The translations under genes and the position numbers were made by a program. A stretch of DNA of 45,003 nt from Candidatus Yanofskyibacteriota bacterium (GTDB taxonomy: Bacteria > Patescibacteriota > Minisyncoccia > 2-02-FULL-40-12 > GWA2-44-9): the NCBI GenBank assembly GCA_903830625.1, contig CAIKUK010000023.1, forward strand, positions 1 through 45,003, given 5' to 3'. A model generated the notes under the pieces. It saw only the letters and a program-made list of their open reading frames with translations, had not been told where the DNA came from and ran no database searches. Below are positions 24,765-34,152 of this stretch, one piece after another; position 1 is the stretch's first letter, and every line of letters begins with the position of its first letter.

Positions 24765-25920
24765 CATTCCCAAAGAAGAAGAAAATAAACTCCACCAGCA
24801 GCTGGAAACACGCCACGATCCGGAAGCGGAACGGATGAAGCGGTTTTTGGCCATGCCTGACCTGACTCGCGTGCCGGACAGTCCCATTCATGAAATAGTA
24901 GAAAGGATTTTGGCGATGCCGGATTATAAAGATTTTGACGTGATTAATGTGCCGGAAATTGTCCCTTATGATGTCAGTTTTGATTTGTTTGATTTTCCTA
25001 AAGACCATCCGGCCCGTTCTAAATCAGACACTTATTTTGTTGATGACGGCCACGTTTTGCGCACCCATACGACGGTGATGTGGAATTATTATCTCGCCCA
25101 AGCCAGCGTTAAAGAAAAAATGGCCAAAGGCGAACCGGTCGGTTCGTTTTCTTACGGAAAAGTTTACCGAAAAGACGAGATTGACCGTCATCATATGAAT
25201 GTCTTTCATCAGATCGACGGCTGGTATTTAGCTCTAAAAGAAAAAGAATCTATCGGCATTCCGGAATTGCAGAAAGTTTTGACTGATATTGCCAAAGCGG
25301 TTTTCGGTCCGGACGTGAAATGCCGATTTGCTCCCGATACTTTCCCATACACCGATCCGTCATTGGAAATGGAAGTGGAAGTTGTCCGTCCCGCCTCCGC
25401 CGGAGGCTCTGGCGAGGCAAAGTGGGTGGAAGTTTTGGGTTCGGGCGTGGTGAAGGGGAAAGTGCTTGATAATCATGGCGTCGATTCCACCAAATGGAAT
25501 GGCTGGGCTTTTGGTTTTGGCGTGGAACGTTTGGCTATTGTCAGTATGGATTTGCCGGACATCCGTTTGCTCTGGTCCGAAGACGAACGGGTTAAAAAAC
25601 AACTCAAGCTTGGAAATAAATTCCAGGAAGTTTCCAAATATCCGCCGATAACGAGAGATATTTCTTTTGTCGTCAGCAAGGATTTCATCCCCAACAATTA
25701 TTTTGACCTTATTCGCGATATTGGCGGGGACTTAGTGAATGAAGTTCAGCTTTTGGACAAATACGAGAACGATGACAAATTCGGTTCGGACAAGATGAGC
25801 TACACTTATCGCATTGTTTATCGCTCTATGGAACGTACGTTGGAGACCGCTGAAATTGATCCAATCCAGCAAAAAATTTACGAAGAAACAAAACGTCAAT
25901 TCTCAGCCGAAGTCCGCTAG
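24754..25920 (+). CDS. pheS: single-chain phenylalanyl-tRNA synthetase (PheS catalytic core + C-terminal FDX-ACB domain)
   Basis: class II motifs (FSYGKVYRKDEIDRHHMNVFHQIDG, GWAFGFGVERLAI) plus KYPPITRDISFVV...TYRIVYRSMERTLETAEIDPIQQKIYEET FDX-ACB. Confidence 0.9.
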   Translation: MEINIPKEEENKLHQQLETRHDPEAERMKRFLAMPDLTRVPDSPIHEIVERILAMPDYKDFDVINVPEIVPYDVSFDLFDFPKDHPARSKSDTYFVDDGHVLRTHTTVMWNYYLAQASVKEKMAKGEPVGSFSYGKVYRKDEIDRHHMNVFHQIDGWYLALKEKESIGIPELQKVLTDIAKAVFGPDVKCRFAPDTFPYTDPSLEMEVEVVRPASAGGSGEAKWVEVLGSGVVKGKVLDNHGVDSTKWNGWAFGFGVERLAIVSMDLPDIRLLWSEDERVKKQLKLGNKFQEVSKYPPITRDISFVVSKDFIPNNYFDLIRDIGGDLVNEVQLLDKYENDDKFGSDKMSYTYRIVYRSMERTLETAEIDPIQQKIYEETKRQFSAEVR

Positions 25921-25924
25921 AAAA

Positions 25925-26035
25925 AGACAGCCAAAAACTACCCTTTTGCCCAGACCCGGGAAACCAGTCCCGGCGGTTTCCCCACTACGTGGGACCCCTT
26001 CCACTACTGGGCTAAAGGGTAGTTTTTAGCTGTCT
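25925..26035. repeat. long inverted-repeat element between pheS and gyrB
   Basis: AGACAGCCAAAAACTACCCTTTTGCCCAG ... CTGGGCTAAAGGGTAGTTTTTAGCTGTCT with internal GGGAAACC/GGTTTCCC and CCCAC/GTGGG stems. Confidence 0.8.
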
Positions 26036-26084
26036 AAAAACACTTGTATTTAGGTCTATAAAATGCTAAAATTAGAGTATTAAT

Positions 26085-29000
26085 ATGACCAAAGAAAAGG
26101 CAGAAAAACCCGCCCGACTGAACGATATCAGTCGTTCGGGCGGGGAGCTCAAAAAATCCACCTATTCAGCCAAAGATATCCAGGTTCTAGAAGGTCTCGA
26201 GCCCGTCCGCAAGCGGCCGGGCATGTATATCGGCTCAACTGGCGTTGAAGGTCTTCACCATTTGATTTGGGAGGTTTTTGATAACTCGCTTGATGAAGCG
26301 ATGGCTGGCCATGCCCGCAATATCGATGTGGCCTTATTGCCGGACAATAAAGTGATGGTGGCCGATGATGGCCGAGGTATTCCGACCGACATCCATCCTA
26401 AAACCAAAAAGTCGGCGCTGGAAACGGCGGCCACGGTTTTGCACGCCGGCGGTAAATTTGAACAAGGCGCTTATAAAGTTTCCGGCGGATTGCATGGCGT
26501 CGGTCTTTCGGTGGTGAACGCGCTTTCCACTTGGATGCGAGCCGAGGTTTTCCGCAAGCCGGACATGTTTGCTCAGGAATATAAGATTGGCAAACCGCAG
26601 GGACCGGTCAAAAAAGTCGGCACGACTAAAAAAACCGGTACGGCCATAACTTTTCAGCCCGACCCGACCATTTTCCCGGAAATTAATTTTGATTTGCCGA
26701 CCATTCTGAACCATCTGCGCCAGCAGGCCTATCTGACCAAAGGTGTGAAGATTAATGTCACCGATGCCAGGAATCCGTTGATGGTGGCTGGACCCTCCTC
26801 CGCTGAAGCTTCGGCGGGCAAGGAAAAAGATAAACAAGTGGAAGTACCGTTAGAATACACTTTCTATTTTGAAGGCGGTATTAAATCGTATGTTGATTTT
26901 TTGAATCATGGCGAAGAAACCAAAAACAAAGAGATTTTCTATATCGGCAAAGACCAGCAGGATATGTTCGTGGAAATTTCGCTTCAATTTATTGAAGAGC
27001 TGACCAGCCGGGAATTATCGTTTGCCAATAACATCCATACCGTTGAAGGGGGAACACATTTGACTGGTTTCCGCTCCGCCCTGACCAGAGTTTTAAATGA
27101 CTATGCCCGCAAGAACGGATTCTTAAAAGAAAAAGACGATAATTTATCGGGCGAAGATGTCCGTGAAGGTCTGACCGTGGTTATATCGGTTAAACTTCGC
27201 GACCCGCAGTTTGAAGGCCAGACCAAAGCCAAGCTGGGCAACACCGAAGCCCGTAACGCCGTGGAAACGGTCATGAATGTGGAATTTGCCGACTGGCTAG
27301 AGCGCAATCCCAATGACGCCCGGGCCATCCTGGAGAAGGTTATCTTGGCGTCCAAGGCCCGTTTGGCGGCCAAAGCGGCTCGCGACACCGTTCTACGCAA
27401 AGGCGCGCTGGAAGGCATGACCTTGCCGGGCAAGCTAGCCGATTGTTCCAGCCGAGACGCTTCCGAATCTGAATTGTTTATTGTGGAGGGCGACTCGGCC
27501 GGCGGGTGCTTTGTCGGAGATACAAAAGTTGCTTTACTTGATGGCAGGAACATTTCATTTAAAGAATTAGCAGAAGAGGATATGGCAGACAAGAAAAACT
27601 ATTGCTATACCATCAAAGACGACGGCAATATTGGTGTGGCCCAAATTTTGCATCCGCGAATTACAAAAAATAACGCAGAAATTATTAAAATTACCCTAGA
27701 TAATAAAGAAGAAATTAGATGCACTCCAGATCATAAATTTATGCTTCGGGACGGAACGTACAAGGAAGCCCAACACCTTACAAAAAAAGATTCACTCATG
27801 CCTTTATATAGAAGGTTGTCTAAAATTGCCGGCCGGATAACCGTCAAAGGTTATGAGATGGTATATAATCCCGCCGAGCATTATTGGCGATTTACTCATG
27901 TTTTGGCGGATCAACATAATCTTGCCCATGATGTTTATGTTGTCGAAGGTGGAGATGCTCGGCATCACAAAGATTTTAACAAGCTGAATAATAATCCCGA
28001 CAATATCGTCCGGATGGGGAAGCAGGAACATCTGATTTTCCATACTCAATGGCTTGAAAAGACAGCCCGAACACCAGAGGTATTAGAAAAATTGCGCAAA
28101 ATTAGACAAAGTCCTGAATATCGCGCCAAAATAAGTCAGACCATGAAAATGCCAGCCATGCGGGCAATGCTTAGCAAGCGCGCGAAAAAACAATGGGAGA
28201 ATAAAGAATACAAGGAATTTATGAGTTCCAAGTTTTTAGAATTTTATAATTCAAACGAGAAATATCGGCAAGAAAATAATAAGCTTCTGAATGAAGCCCA
28301 AAAAACTTATTGGGCCAGCAAATATAATCGCCAAGAACAGTCCAAGAAAATCGCGAATTTCTTTGATAAAAATCCTGAATATCGAGCTTTACTTTCTCGG
28401 CAAGCGAAACAGCAGTGGAATAACAGGGAACTGGTGGCTTGGCGGAGCTTAGAGACAAAAAAACAGTGGAATTCAGCGTTCAGGGCCAAGAGGAAAGAAG
28501 CTTATAATAAAACATATTTTACGCATACTATTAAGTTCATGAAGAGTATTTTCGACCGTGATTATACTCTCGATCGGTACGATGTTTTAAGGGTTCAGGA
28601 TAAAAATCGAAATTTACTTCGAAGCGAAACATTCTGCCGGAGATTTTTTAATGGTGATTCTATGGCTATGGTGGACGCAGTAAAAAACTATAACCATAAA
28701 ATTAGAAAGATAGAGAAATTAACTAACCGGACAGATGTTTATGATTTAGAAGTCCAGGGTACGCATAATTTTGCTTTGGCAAGCGGTGTATTTGTTCACA
28801 ATAGTTCGAAACAAGCCCGCAACCGCCACACCCAAGCCATTCTGCCTTTGCGCGGTAAGATTTTGAATGTGGAAAAAGCTCGGCTAGACAAAATGCTGGC
28901 CTCACAGGAAATACGCAACCTGATTATCGCTATGGGTACGGCCATCGCCGAAGAATTTGATTTGACCAAACTTCGTTACCATAAAATTGTCATCATGACC

Positions 29001-29567
29001 GATGCCGATGTTGACGGCGCGCATATCCGCACTCTTTTGCTCACGCTTTTCTACCGTTATTTCCCGGAAGTAATCGCTGGCGGGCATTTATATATCGCTC
29101 AGCCGCCACTGTATAAAGTTCAAAAGGGAACTAAGATTTTTTATGCGTATAACGATGTTGAAAAAGACAAAGTGCTGGATGAGTTCCGAAAAGATTCTAA
29201 CGAAAAAGCAAAATTAAAGAAGCCGGTTAAACCAGTTCAAGGCGATTGGGAAGTAACGGCGGTTGACTCCGACGCCGAAGGGTCGGAGCAGGCGGCCACA
29301 GATGAAGTTGGAGCCAATGGCTTGGCCACTCCGGACGACAAGATTGCCGGCGTATCGCTCCAGCGCTATAAAGGTCTTGGAGAAATGAACGCCGAACAAC
29401 TTTGGGACACCACTCTTAATCCTGAAAACCGAATCCTGCTGCAAGTAAATGTTAAGGACGCCCAAGCGGCCGATAAGGTTTTTGATGTCTTGATGGGTTC
29501 TGATGTTATGCCCCGCAAAAAGTTCATCCAAACTCACGCCAAGAGCGTCATTAACCTGGATATTTAA
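26085..29567 (+). CDS. gyrB: DNA gyrase subunit B precursor containing an intein
   Basis: KRPGMYIGSTGVEGLHHLIWEVFDNSLDEA..., GDSAGG | SSKQARNRHTQAILPLRGKILNVEKA split by intein. Confidence 0.97.
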   Translation: MTKEKAEKPARLNDISRSGGELKKSTYSAKDIQVLEGLEPVRKRPGMYIGSTGVEGLHHLIWEVFDNSLDEAMAGHARNIDVALLPDNKVMVADDGRGIPTDIHPKTKKSALETAATVLHAGGKFEQGAYKVSGGLHGVGLSVVNALSTWMRAEVFRKPDMFAQEYKIGKPQGPVKKVGTTKKTGTAITFQPDPTIFPEINFDLPTILNHLRQQAYLTKGVKINVTDARNPLMVAGPSSAEASAGKEKDKQVEVPLEYTFYFEGGIKSYVDFLNHGEETKNKEIFYIGKDQQDMFVEISLQFIEELTSRELSFANNIHTVEGGTHLTGFRSALTRVLNDYARKNGFLKEKDDNLSGEDVREGLTVVISVKLRDPQFEGQTKAKLGNTEARNAVETVMNVEFADWLERNPNDARAILEKVILASKARLAAKAARDTVLRKGALEGMTLPGKLADCSSRDASESELFIVEGDSAGGCFVGDTKVALLDGRNISFKELAEEDMADKKNYCYTIKDDGNIGVAQILHPRITKNNAEIIKITLDNKEEIRCTPDHKFMLRDGTYKEAQHLTKKDSLMPLYRRLSKIAGRITVKGYEMVYNPAEHYWRFTHVLADQHNLAHDVYVVEGGDARHHKDFNKLNNNPDNIVRMGKQEHLIFHTQWLEKTARTPEVLEKLRKIRQSPEYRAKISQTMKMPAMRAMLSKRAKKQWENKEYKEFMSSKFLEFYNSNEKYRQENNKLLNEAQKTYWASKYNRQEQSKKIANFFDKNPEYRALLSRQAKQQWNNRELVAWRSLETKKQWNSAFRAKRKEAYNKTYFTHTIKFMKSIFDRDYTLDRYDVLRVQDKNRNLLRSETFCRRFFNGDSMAMVDAVKNYNHKIRKIEKLTNRTDVYDLEVQGTHNFALASGVFVHNSSKQARNRHTQAILPLRGKILNVEKARLDKMLASQEIRNLIIAMGTAIAEEFDLTKLRYHKIVIMTDADVDGAHIRTLLLTLFYRYFPEVIAGGHLYIAQPPLYKVQKGTKIFYAYNDVEKDKVLDEFRKDSNEKAKLKKPVKPVQGDWEVTAVDSDAEGSEQAATDEVGANGLATPDDKIAGVSLQRYKGLGEMNAEQLWDTTLNPENRILLQVNVKDAQAADKVFDVLMGSDVMPRKKFIQTHAKSVINLDI
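27507..28802 (+). other. intein (432 aa) with HNH-type homing endonuclease region
   Basis: N-terminal CFVGDTKVALLDGRNISFKEL, C-terminal VYDLEVQGTHNFALASGVFVHN|S; internal HHKDFNKLNNNPDNIVRMGKQEHLIFH and repeated (N)PEYRAxxSxxAKxQW modules. Confidence 0.93.
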
Positions 29568-29569
29568 CG

Positions 29570-29646
29570 GTTGACCGGGTAGTGAAAGTTCCGACTACGG
29601 CAAAGCCGTATGCAGAAATATCGGAACTTCTACTAACCCGGTTGAC
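29570..29646 (+). promoter_or_regulatory. hairpin motif copy B between gyrB and secE
   Basis: GTTGACCGGGTAGTGAAAGTTCCGA ... TCGGAACTTCTACTAACCCGGTTGAC; followed by TTGACA-17-TATCCT. Confidence 0.6.
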
Positions 29647-29721
29647 ACGTTGGCCGGGATTTGGTATCCTGCATATCAAATAGCCCCGGGAGGGGTTTTA
29701 GAATAGGTTTTAAATAGATTC

Positions 29722-29904
29722 ATGAATAAAATAGTCCAATTTTTCCGAGAAGTTCGCGTGGAAATGTCCAAAGTGGTTTGGCCGACCGGCCAACAGCTTG
29801 TGGCTTATACGCTCCTGGTGATTCTTTTAAGCGTTTTGCTGGCCGTGTTTCTGGGGGCGCTTGACCTGGGTTTTCAAACCATATTAACCAAGTACATTTT
29901 ATAA
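29722..29904 (+). CDS. secE: preprotein translocase subunit SecE
   Basis: FFREVRVEMSKVVWPTGQQLV; upstream of nusG. Confidence 0.93.
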   Translation: MNKIVQFFREVRVEMSKVVWPTGQQLVAYTLLVILLSVLLAVFLGALDLGFQTILTKYIL

Positions 29905-29907
29905 TCA

Positions 29908-30453
29908 ATGCCTAAGCAAATCACGACTGGAGAACGCAATTGGTTCGCAATTCATACCTATGCCGGATATGAGGATAATGTGGCGCGCAATCTGACCCAG
30001 CGCGTGGAATCGCTTGGTTTTGAGGATAAGATTTTTAATGTTTTAGTGCCGAAAGAAAAAAAGATTCGCATTAAATCCGGCAAGCGCGAAACGATTGAAG
30101 AGAAGATATATCCCGGATATGTCTTGGTGGAAATGATTGTGGATGACGCTTCGTGGTACGTAGTCCGCAATACGCCTAATGTCACCGGTTTTATCGGTGC
30201 CGGCACGGTGCCAACTCCGTTGGCGCCAGGCGAAGTGGAAGTCTTGCTCAAACGCATGGGCGTGGATGAACCGAAATATAAGATTGACGTGGCAGTCGGC
30301 GATAGAGTCAAGATTACCGACGGACCATTCAAAGATTTTGACGGCAAGATTGCCGAGATTGACCCGGAAAAAGGCCGGATCAAAGTCTTGGTCACCATTT
30401 TCGGGCGCGAAACGCCGGTAGAGCTAGATTTCCTTCAAATTAAAAAACTGTAA
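29908..30453 (+). CDS. nusG: transcription termination/antitermination protein NusG
   Basis: [19 protein letters not shown]..., KOW region [19 protein letters not shown]. Confidence 0.96.
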   Translation: MPKQITTGERNWFAIHTYAGYEDNVARNLTQRVESLGFEDKIFNVLVPKEKKIRIKSGKRETIEEKIYPGYVLVEMIVDDASWYVVRNTPNVTGFIGAGTVPTPLAPGEVEVLLKRMGVDEPKYKIDVAVGDRVKITDGPFKDFDGKIAEIDPEKGRIKVLVTIFGRETPVELDFLQIKKL

Positions 30454-30458
30454 ATCAT

Positions 30459-30878
30459 ATGGCTAAGAAAATAAAAACAATTGTTAAACTGCAGGTTATC
30501 GCCGGAGCGTTGGAACCGTCCAAAATCGGTCAGGCTTTGGGACCTCATGGTTTGAATCTTCAGCAGTTCATGGCTCAAATCAATGAAGCCACCAAAGACC
30601 AGGCTGGCCAGCAAATCCCAGTGGAAATTACAATTTATGAGGACCGCACTTTCACTTTCATTCTCAAAACTCCACCGGCCGCTTATCTTCTGAAAGTAGC
30701 GGCTGGCATTGAAAAAGGTTCCGGCGTGCCAAACAAGACCAAGGCCGGCAGTGTCACCAAAGACCAAGTTCGCAAGATTGCCGAACAGAAAATGGGCGAC
30801 TTGAACGCCAACGATATTGAAGCCGCGGCCAAAATCATCGAAGGCACGGCCCGTTCGATGGGGATTGAAGTTAAGTAA
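30459..30878 (+). CDS. rplK: 50S ribosomal protein L11
   Basis: [38 protein letters not shown]. Confidence 0.96.
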   Translation: MAKKIKTIVKLQVIAGALEPSKIGQALGPHGLNLQQFMAQINEATKDQAGQQIPVEITIYEDRTFTFILKTPPAAYLLKVAAGIEKGSGVPNKTKAGSVTKDQVRKIAEQKMGDLNANDIEAAAKIIEGTARSMGIEVK

Positions 30879-30892
30879 AATCGAAATTAAAA

Positions 30893-30928
30893 CTAAAGCC
30901 CCGACTTGCGTCGGGGCTTTAGTTTGAG
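30893..30928 (+). terminator. Rho-independent terminator
   Basis: AAAGCCCCGACTTGCGTCGGGGCTTT. Confidence 0.8.
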
Positions 30929-30976
30929 TACAATCTTTCCGAGTACGTTCACAATCACATACAGAAAAGAGGTCTC

Positions 30977-31720
30977 ATGATTCTTAACCCATATCCTGGA
31001 CTCTTCGTGGCCGTTGACGGTATCGACGGTTCCGGCAAGTCAACACTGACCAGGATGTTGGTTGACTGGTTGCGCCTGGAAGTCTTTCCGACGCCACCAG
31101 ATTCAGGTGTGACTGGCCAGGCCGTTCTGGAAACCAAAGAACCGAACAAGGATGGTCCTTTCGGTAAGTTGATCTACGCCGATCTGGCCCAAGAGGGAAG
31201 CGGTCTCCACGCAAGGAATCCGATGCGTTTCCAGGAGTTGTTCGCATGTGACAGTCTGATTAATTCCCGCGACAACGTCATTCCTCACTTGGCAAAGGGC
31301 GGTATTGTTGTCTCTGACCGTTGTCGGGCGTCGATGGTCTACGGCGCCATGACTCAAGAACAGATCAAGGATCTGATGGCCATGAACCAGAGGATTATTG
31401 GCGAGAGTTTCATCTGGCCGGACATTGTTTTCATCGTCGACGTGCCGGCGGATGTGGCCATGGAACGGCTCAAACGAAGCCATCGAGATTTTCTTGATGG
31501 CCACGAACAGTTCGCGGTTCTGGATCGCACGAGGAACAACTTCCGCTACCTAGCCCGGGAATACCCGAACTGCGTTCTCATTCCGGATAAAGGCGACCGT
31601 AGCCCAGAATCAAAGTTGGCCTTTATCCAGGAATACGTCCAAGAGTTTCTGAAGAAAAGGGCTTCTCGAGTTGTTGAGGTTCAAGATTCTAAAAACCAGG
31701 CCTTATGGGCCATAACCTGA
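30977..31720 (+). CDS. tmk: thymidylate kinase
   Basis: [21 protein letters not shown] (P-loop), [14 protein letters not shown]. Confidence 0.88.
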   Translation: MILNPYPGLFVAVDGIDGSGKSTLTRMLVDWLRLEVFPTPPDSGVTGQAVLETKEPNKDGPFGKLIYADLAQEGSGLHARNPMRFQELFACDSLINSRDNVIPHLAKGGIVVSDRCRASMVYGAMTQEQIKDLMAMNQRIIGESFIWPDIVFIVDVPADVAMERLKRSHRDFLDGHEQFAVLDRTRNNFRYLAREYPNCVLIPDKGDRSPESKLAFIQEYVQEFLKKRASRVVEVQDSKNQALWAIT

Positions 31721-31743
31721 TCCATGATCAGAAAGGGGCAAGA

Positions 31744-32298
31744 ATGTCTATCAAATCCGATCGGTGGATTCGGTGTATGGCCATGAGTATGGGCATGATC
31801 GAACCGTTCGCCGAAGGTCAAGTCCGGCCGGGAGTTATTTCCTACGGCGTTTCGTCATACGGCTATGATCTCCGGGTCGGCCGAAACTTCAAGGTGTTCA
31901 CGAACGTGTACAACTCAATCGTGGATCCGAAGAATTTTGACCCCAAGTCCTTCGTGGATATCGAGACCGATGTCTGCACTATTCCGCCGAACTCCTTCGC
32001 GTTGGCCGGAAGTGTCGAATATTTCCGGATTCCGCGAAACGTTCTGACGGTGTGCCTGGGCAAGTCCACCTATGCCCGCTGCGGCATTATCGTGAACGTG
32101 ACCCCGTTTGAGCCGGAGTGGGAGGGTCACGTCACTCTCGAAATCTCCAACACAACGCCTCTTCCGGCGAAGATCTACGCTAATGAGGGTCTCGCCCAGG
32201 TATTGTTCTTCGAGAGTGACGAAGAGTGCGAAGTGTCCTACAAGGACAAGAAGGGAAAGTATCAGGCTCAACGTGGTGTCACATTGCCCAGGCTCTGA
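31744..32298 (+). CDS. dcd: dCTP deaminase
   Basis: [14 protein letters not shown] ... [52 protein letters not shown]. Confidence 0.93.
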   Translation: MSIKSDRWIRCMAMSMGMIEPFAEGQVRPGVISYGVSSYGYDLRVGRNFKVFTNVYNSIVDPKNFDPKSFVDIETDVCTIPPNSFALAGSVEYFRIPRNVLTVCLGKSTYARCGIIVNVTPFEPEWEGHVTLEISNTTPLPAKIYANEGLAQVLFFESDEECEVSYKDKKGKYQAQRGVTLPRL

Positions 32299-32322
32299 TT
32301 GTTCTTGGCAGACCTAAGACAG

Positions 32323-32357
32323 CAAGCCCCGGTGGCGGATTCCGGGGCTTTTTTCTT
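32323..32357 (+). terminator. Rho-independent terminator
   Basis: AAGCCCCGGTGGCGGATTCCGGGGCTTTTTT. Confidence 0.75.
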
Positions 32358-32384
32358 TGAATAAATCGTGGTAAATTAAGCATT

Positions 32385-32452
32385 ATGCCAGGTAGTAGAA
32401 CTTTCGAATGCCTGGCGGCTATTATCACATCGAAAGTACACTAACCTGGTAT
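32385..32452 (+). promoter_or_regulatory. gatB leader hairpin (motif copy C)
   Basis: ATGCCAGGTAGTAGA-ACTTTCGA ... TCGAAAGT-ACACTAACCTGGTAT ending in the gatB ATG. Confidence 0.65.
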
Positions 32453-33926
32453 GCCAAACTTTTTGTATAAACCCGTAATTGGTCTAGAAATTCACGCCGC
32501 TCTCAAAACCAAGACAAAGATGTTTTGTGATTCCATCAATGATCCGGACGAAAAGCGTCCGAATTGGAATGTCTGCCCTATCTGCATGGGCCACCCCGGA
32601 ACTCTGCCGGTCATCAATGAAGAAGCGGTCCGAAAAGTTATTCTAACCGGCCTGGCGCTCAACTGCTCTATTGCCCGCGACACTTTTTTTGAACGCAAGA
32701 ATTATTTTTATCCCGACCTACCGAAAGGCTATCAAATCTCTCAATACCAAAAACCGCTCTGCGAGCATGGCACACTGACACTGGAGAATGGCAAAAAGAT
32801 TCATATTACCCGCATTCATTTGGAAGAAGACGCCGGGCGTCTTCAGCACGATTCATCGGGTGATTTTTCGTTGGTGGATTACAATCGAGCCAGCGTGCCA
32901 CTGATGGAACTGGTCACCGATCCCGGCCTTACTACCGGCGAAGATGTCCGGCTGTTTGCGGAAGAATATCAGCTTATCTTGAAATATATCGGCGCTTCGG
33001 ATGCGGATATGGAAAAAGGCTTGATGCGCGTGGAAGTTAATATTTCATTAAAAAATGCCGACGGTTCTTATGGCACGAAAGTGGAAATCAAAAACCTCAA
33101 TTCCATTACCGCCGCCGCCTTATCGGTGGATTATGAAACGGCTCGCCAGAAAGAACTAATTGAAAGCGGGGGAGAAGTAATTGCCGAAACACGCGGCTGG
33201 GATGACAACAAAAAAATCACTGTATCACAGCGCACCAAAGAAGAAGCCCACGATTACCGATATTTTCCGGAACCGGACTTACCACCGCTTCATTTTGAAG
33301 AAGCAGATATTGAAGCCATCAAAACTACGCTTCCGGAATTGCCGCAGGCCAAACGTGAAAGATTCAAGACGCAATATGGTCTCCCTGAAGCCGATATTGA
33401 AACGTTTACGACCAATAAGCCGCTGGGAAACTATTTCGAGCATGTTGCATCGGAACTTTTGTTGTTCGATAAGTTGGGCCATTTAGAACGTCCGGCCAAT
33501 GAACATCAAGAGCGCCTATTTAAATTGGCTTCCAATTACATCATTACCGAACTACAAAAACACCTTATCGCAATGGGTTCGGAAAATATAAAAATTTCTC
33601 CTGAATCTTTTGCCGATTTGGTTGTTCGGATATTTCACAAACAAATTTCTTCTTCCGGCGCTCAAGCGGTATTGGAAGAAATGTTTAAGACCGGAGCCAG
33701 TCCCGAACAAATCATCAAAGAAAAAGATCTGGGCCAGGTTTCCGATACCGGTGAGCTTGAGGCAGTAGTGGATAAAGTCCTTGCCGACAATGCCAAAGCG
33801 GTAGAAGATTACAAAAAAGGCAAAGAAGCGCCTTTGAAGTTCCTGATTGGCATGGCCATGCGCGAATCAAAAGGTAAAGCCAATCCTCAAGTCCTAGAAG
33901 AAATAATTAAAAATAAACTAAAATAA
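32451..33926 (+). CDS. gatB: Asp-tRNA(Asn)/Glu-tRNA(Gln) amidotransferase subunit B
   Basis: VIGLEIHAALKTKTKMFC..., PDLPKGYQISQYQKPL, EDAGRLQHD, NRASVPLMELVTDP. Confidence 0.97.
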   Translation: MPNFLYKPVIGLEIHAALKTKTKMFCDSINDPDEKRPNWNVCPICMGHPGTLPVINEEAVRKVILTGLALNCSIARDTFFERKNYFYPDLPKGYQISQYQKPLCEHGTLTLENGKKIHITRIHLEEDAGRLQHDSSGDFSLVDYNRASVPLMELVTDPGLTTGEDVRLFAEEYQLILKYIGASDADMEKGLMRVEVNISLKNADGSYGTKVEIKNLNSITAAALSVDYETARQKELIESGGEVIAETRGWDDNKKITVSQRTKEEAHDYRYFPEPDLPPLHFEEADIEAIKTTLPELPQAKRERFKTQYGLPEADIETFTTNKPLGNYFEHVASELLLFDKLGHLERPANEHQERLFKLASNYIITELQKHLIAMGSENIKISPESFADLVVRIFHKQISSSGAQAVLEEMFKTGASPEQIIKEKDLGQVSDTGELEAVVDKVLADNAKAVEDYKKGKEAPLKFLIGMAMRESKGKANPQVLEEIIKNKLK

Positions 33927-33927
33927 A

Positions 33928-34152
33928 ATGATCAAAGAATTCTTTGTGAAATTAACCAGTAATTGGAGAGAGAGGCCAGAGATGCGGGAAACTAAAATTA
34001 ACGAAACAATGAGAAGAAATCAGGAAGAATCAATAAGAGTGAAAGAAGAAGAAGAGATGCGCAAACGAAGCTTGCGTGAGGATGGAGTAACTCCCAGAAT
34101 TGATATGAGCAGGCCTACGGATCCACCAAAAAATCACGAACAAACCCTGTAG
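33928..34152 (+). CDS. hypothetical protein, 74 aa
   Basis: ORF immediately after gatB; 3' end overlaps convergent miaA. Confidence 0.4.
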   Translation: MIKEFFVKLTSNWRERPEMRETKINETMRRNQEESIRVKEEEEMRKRSLREDGVTPRIDMSRPTDPPKNHEQTL

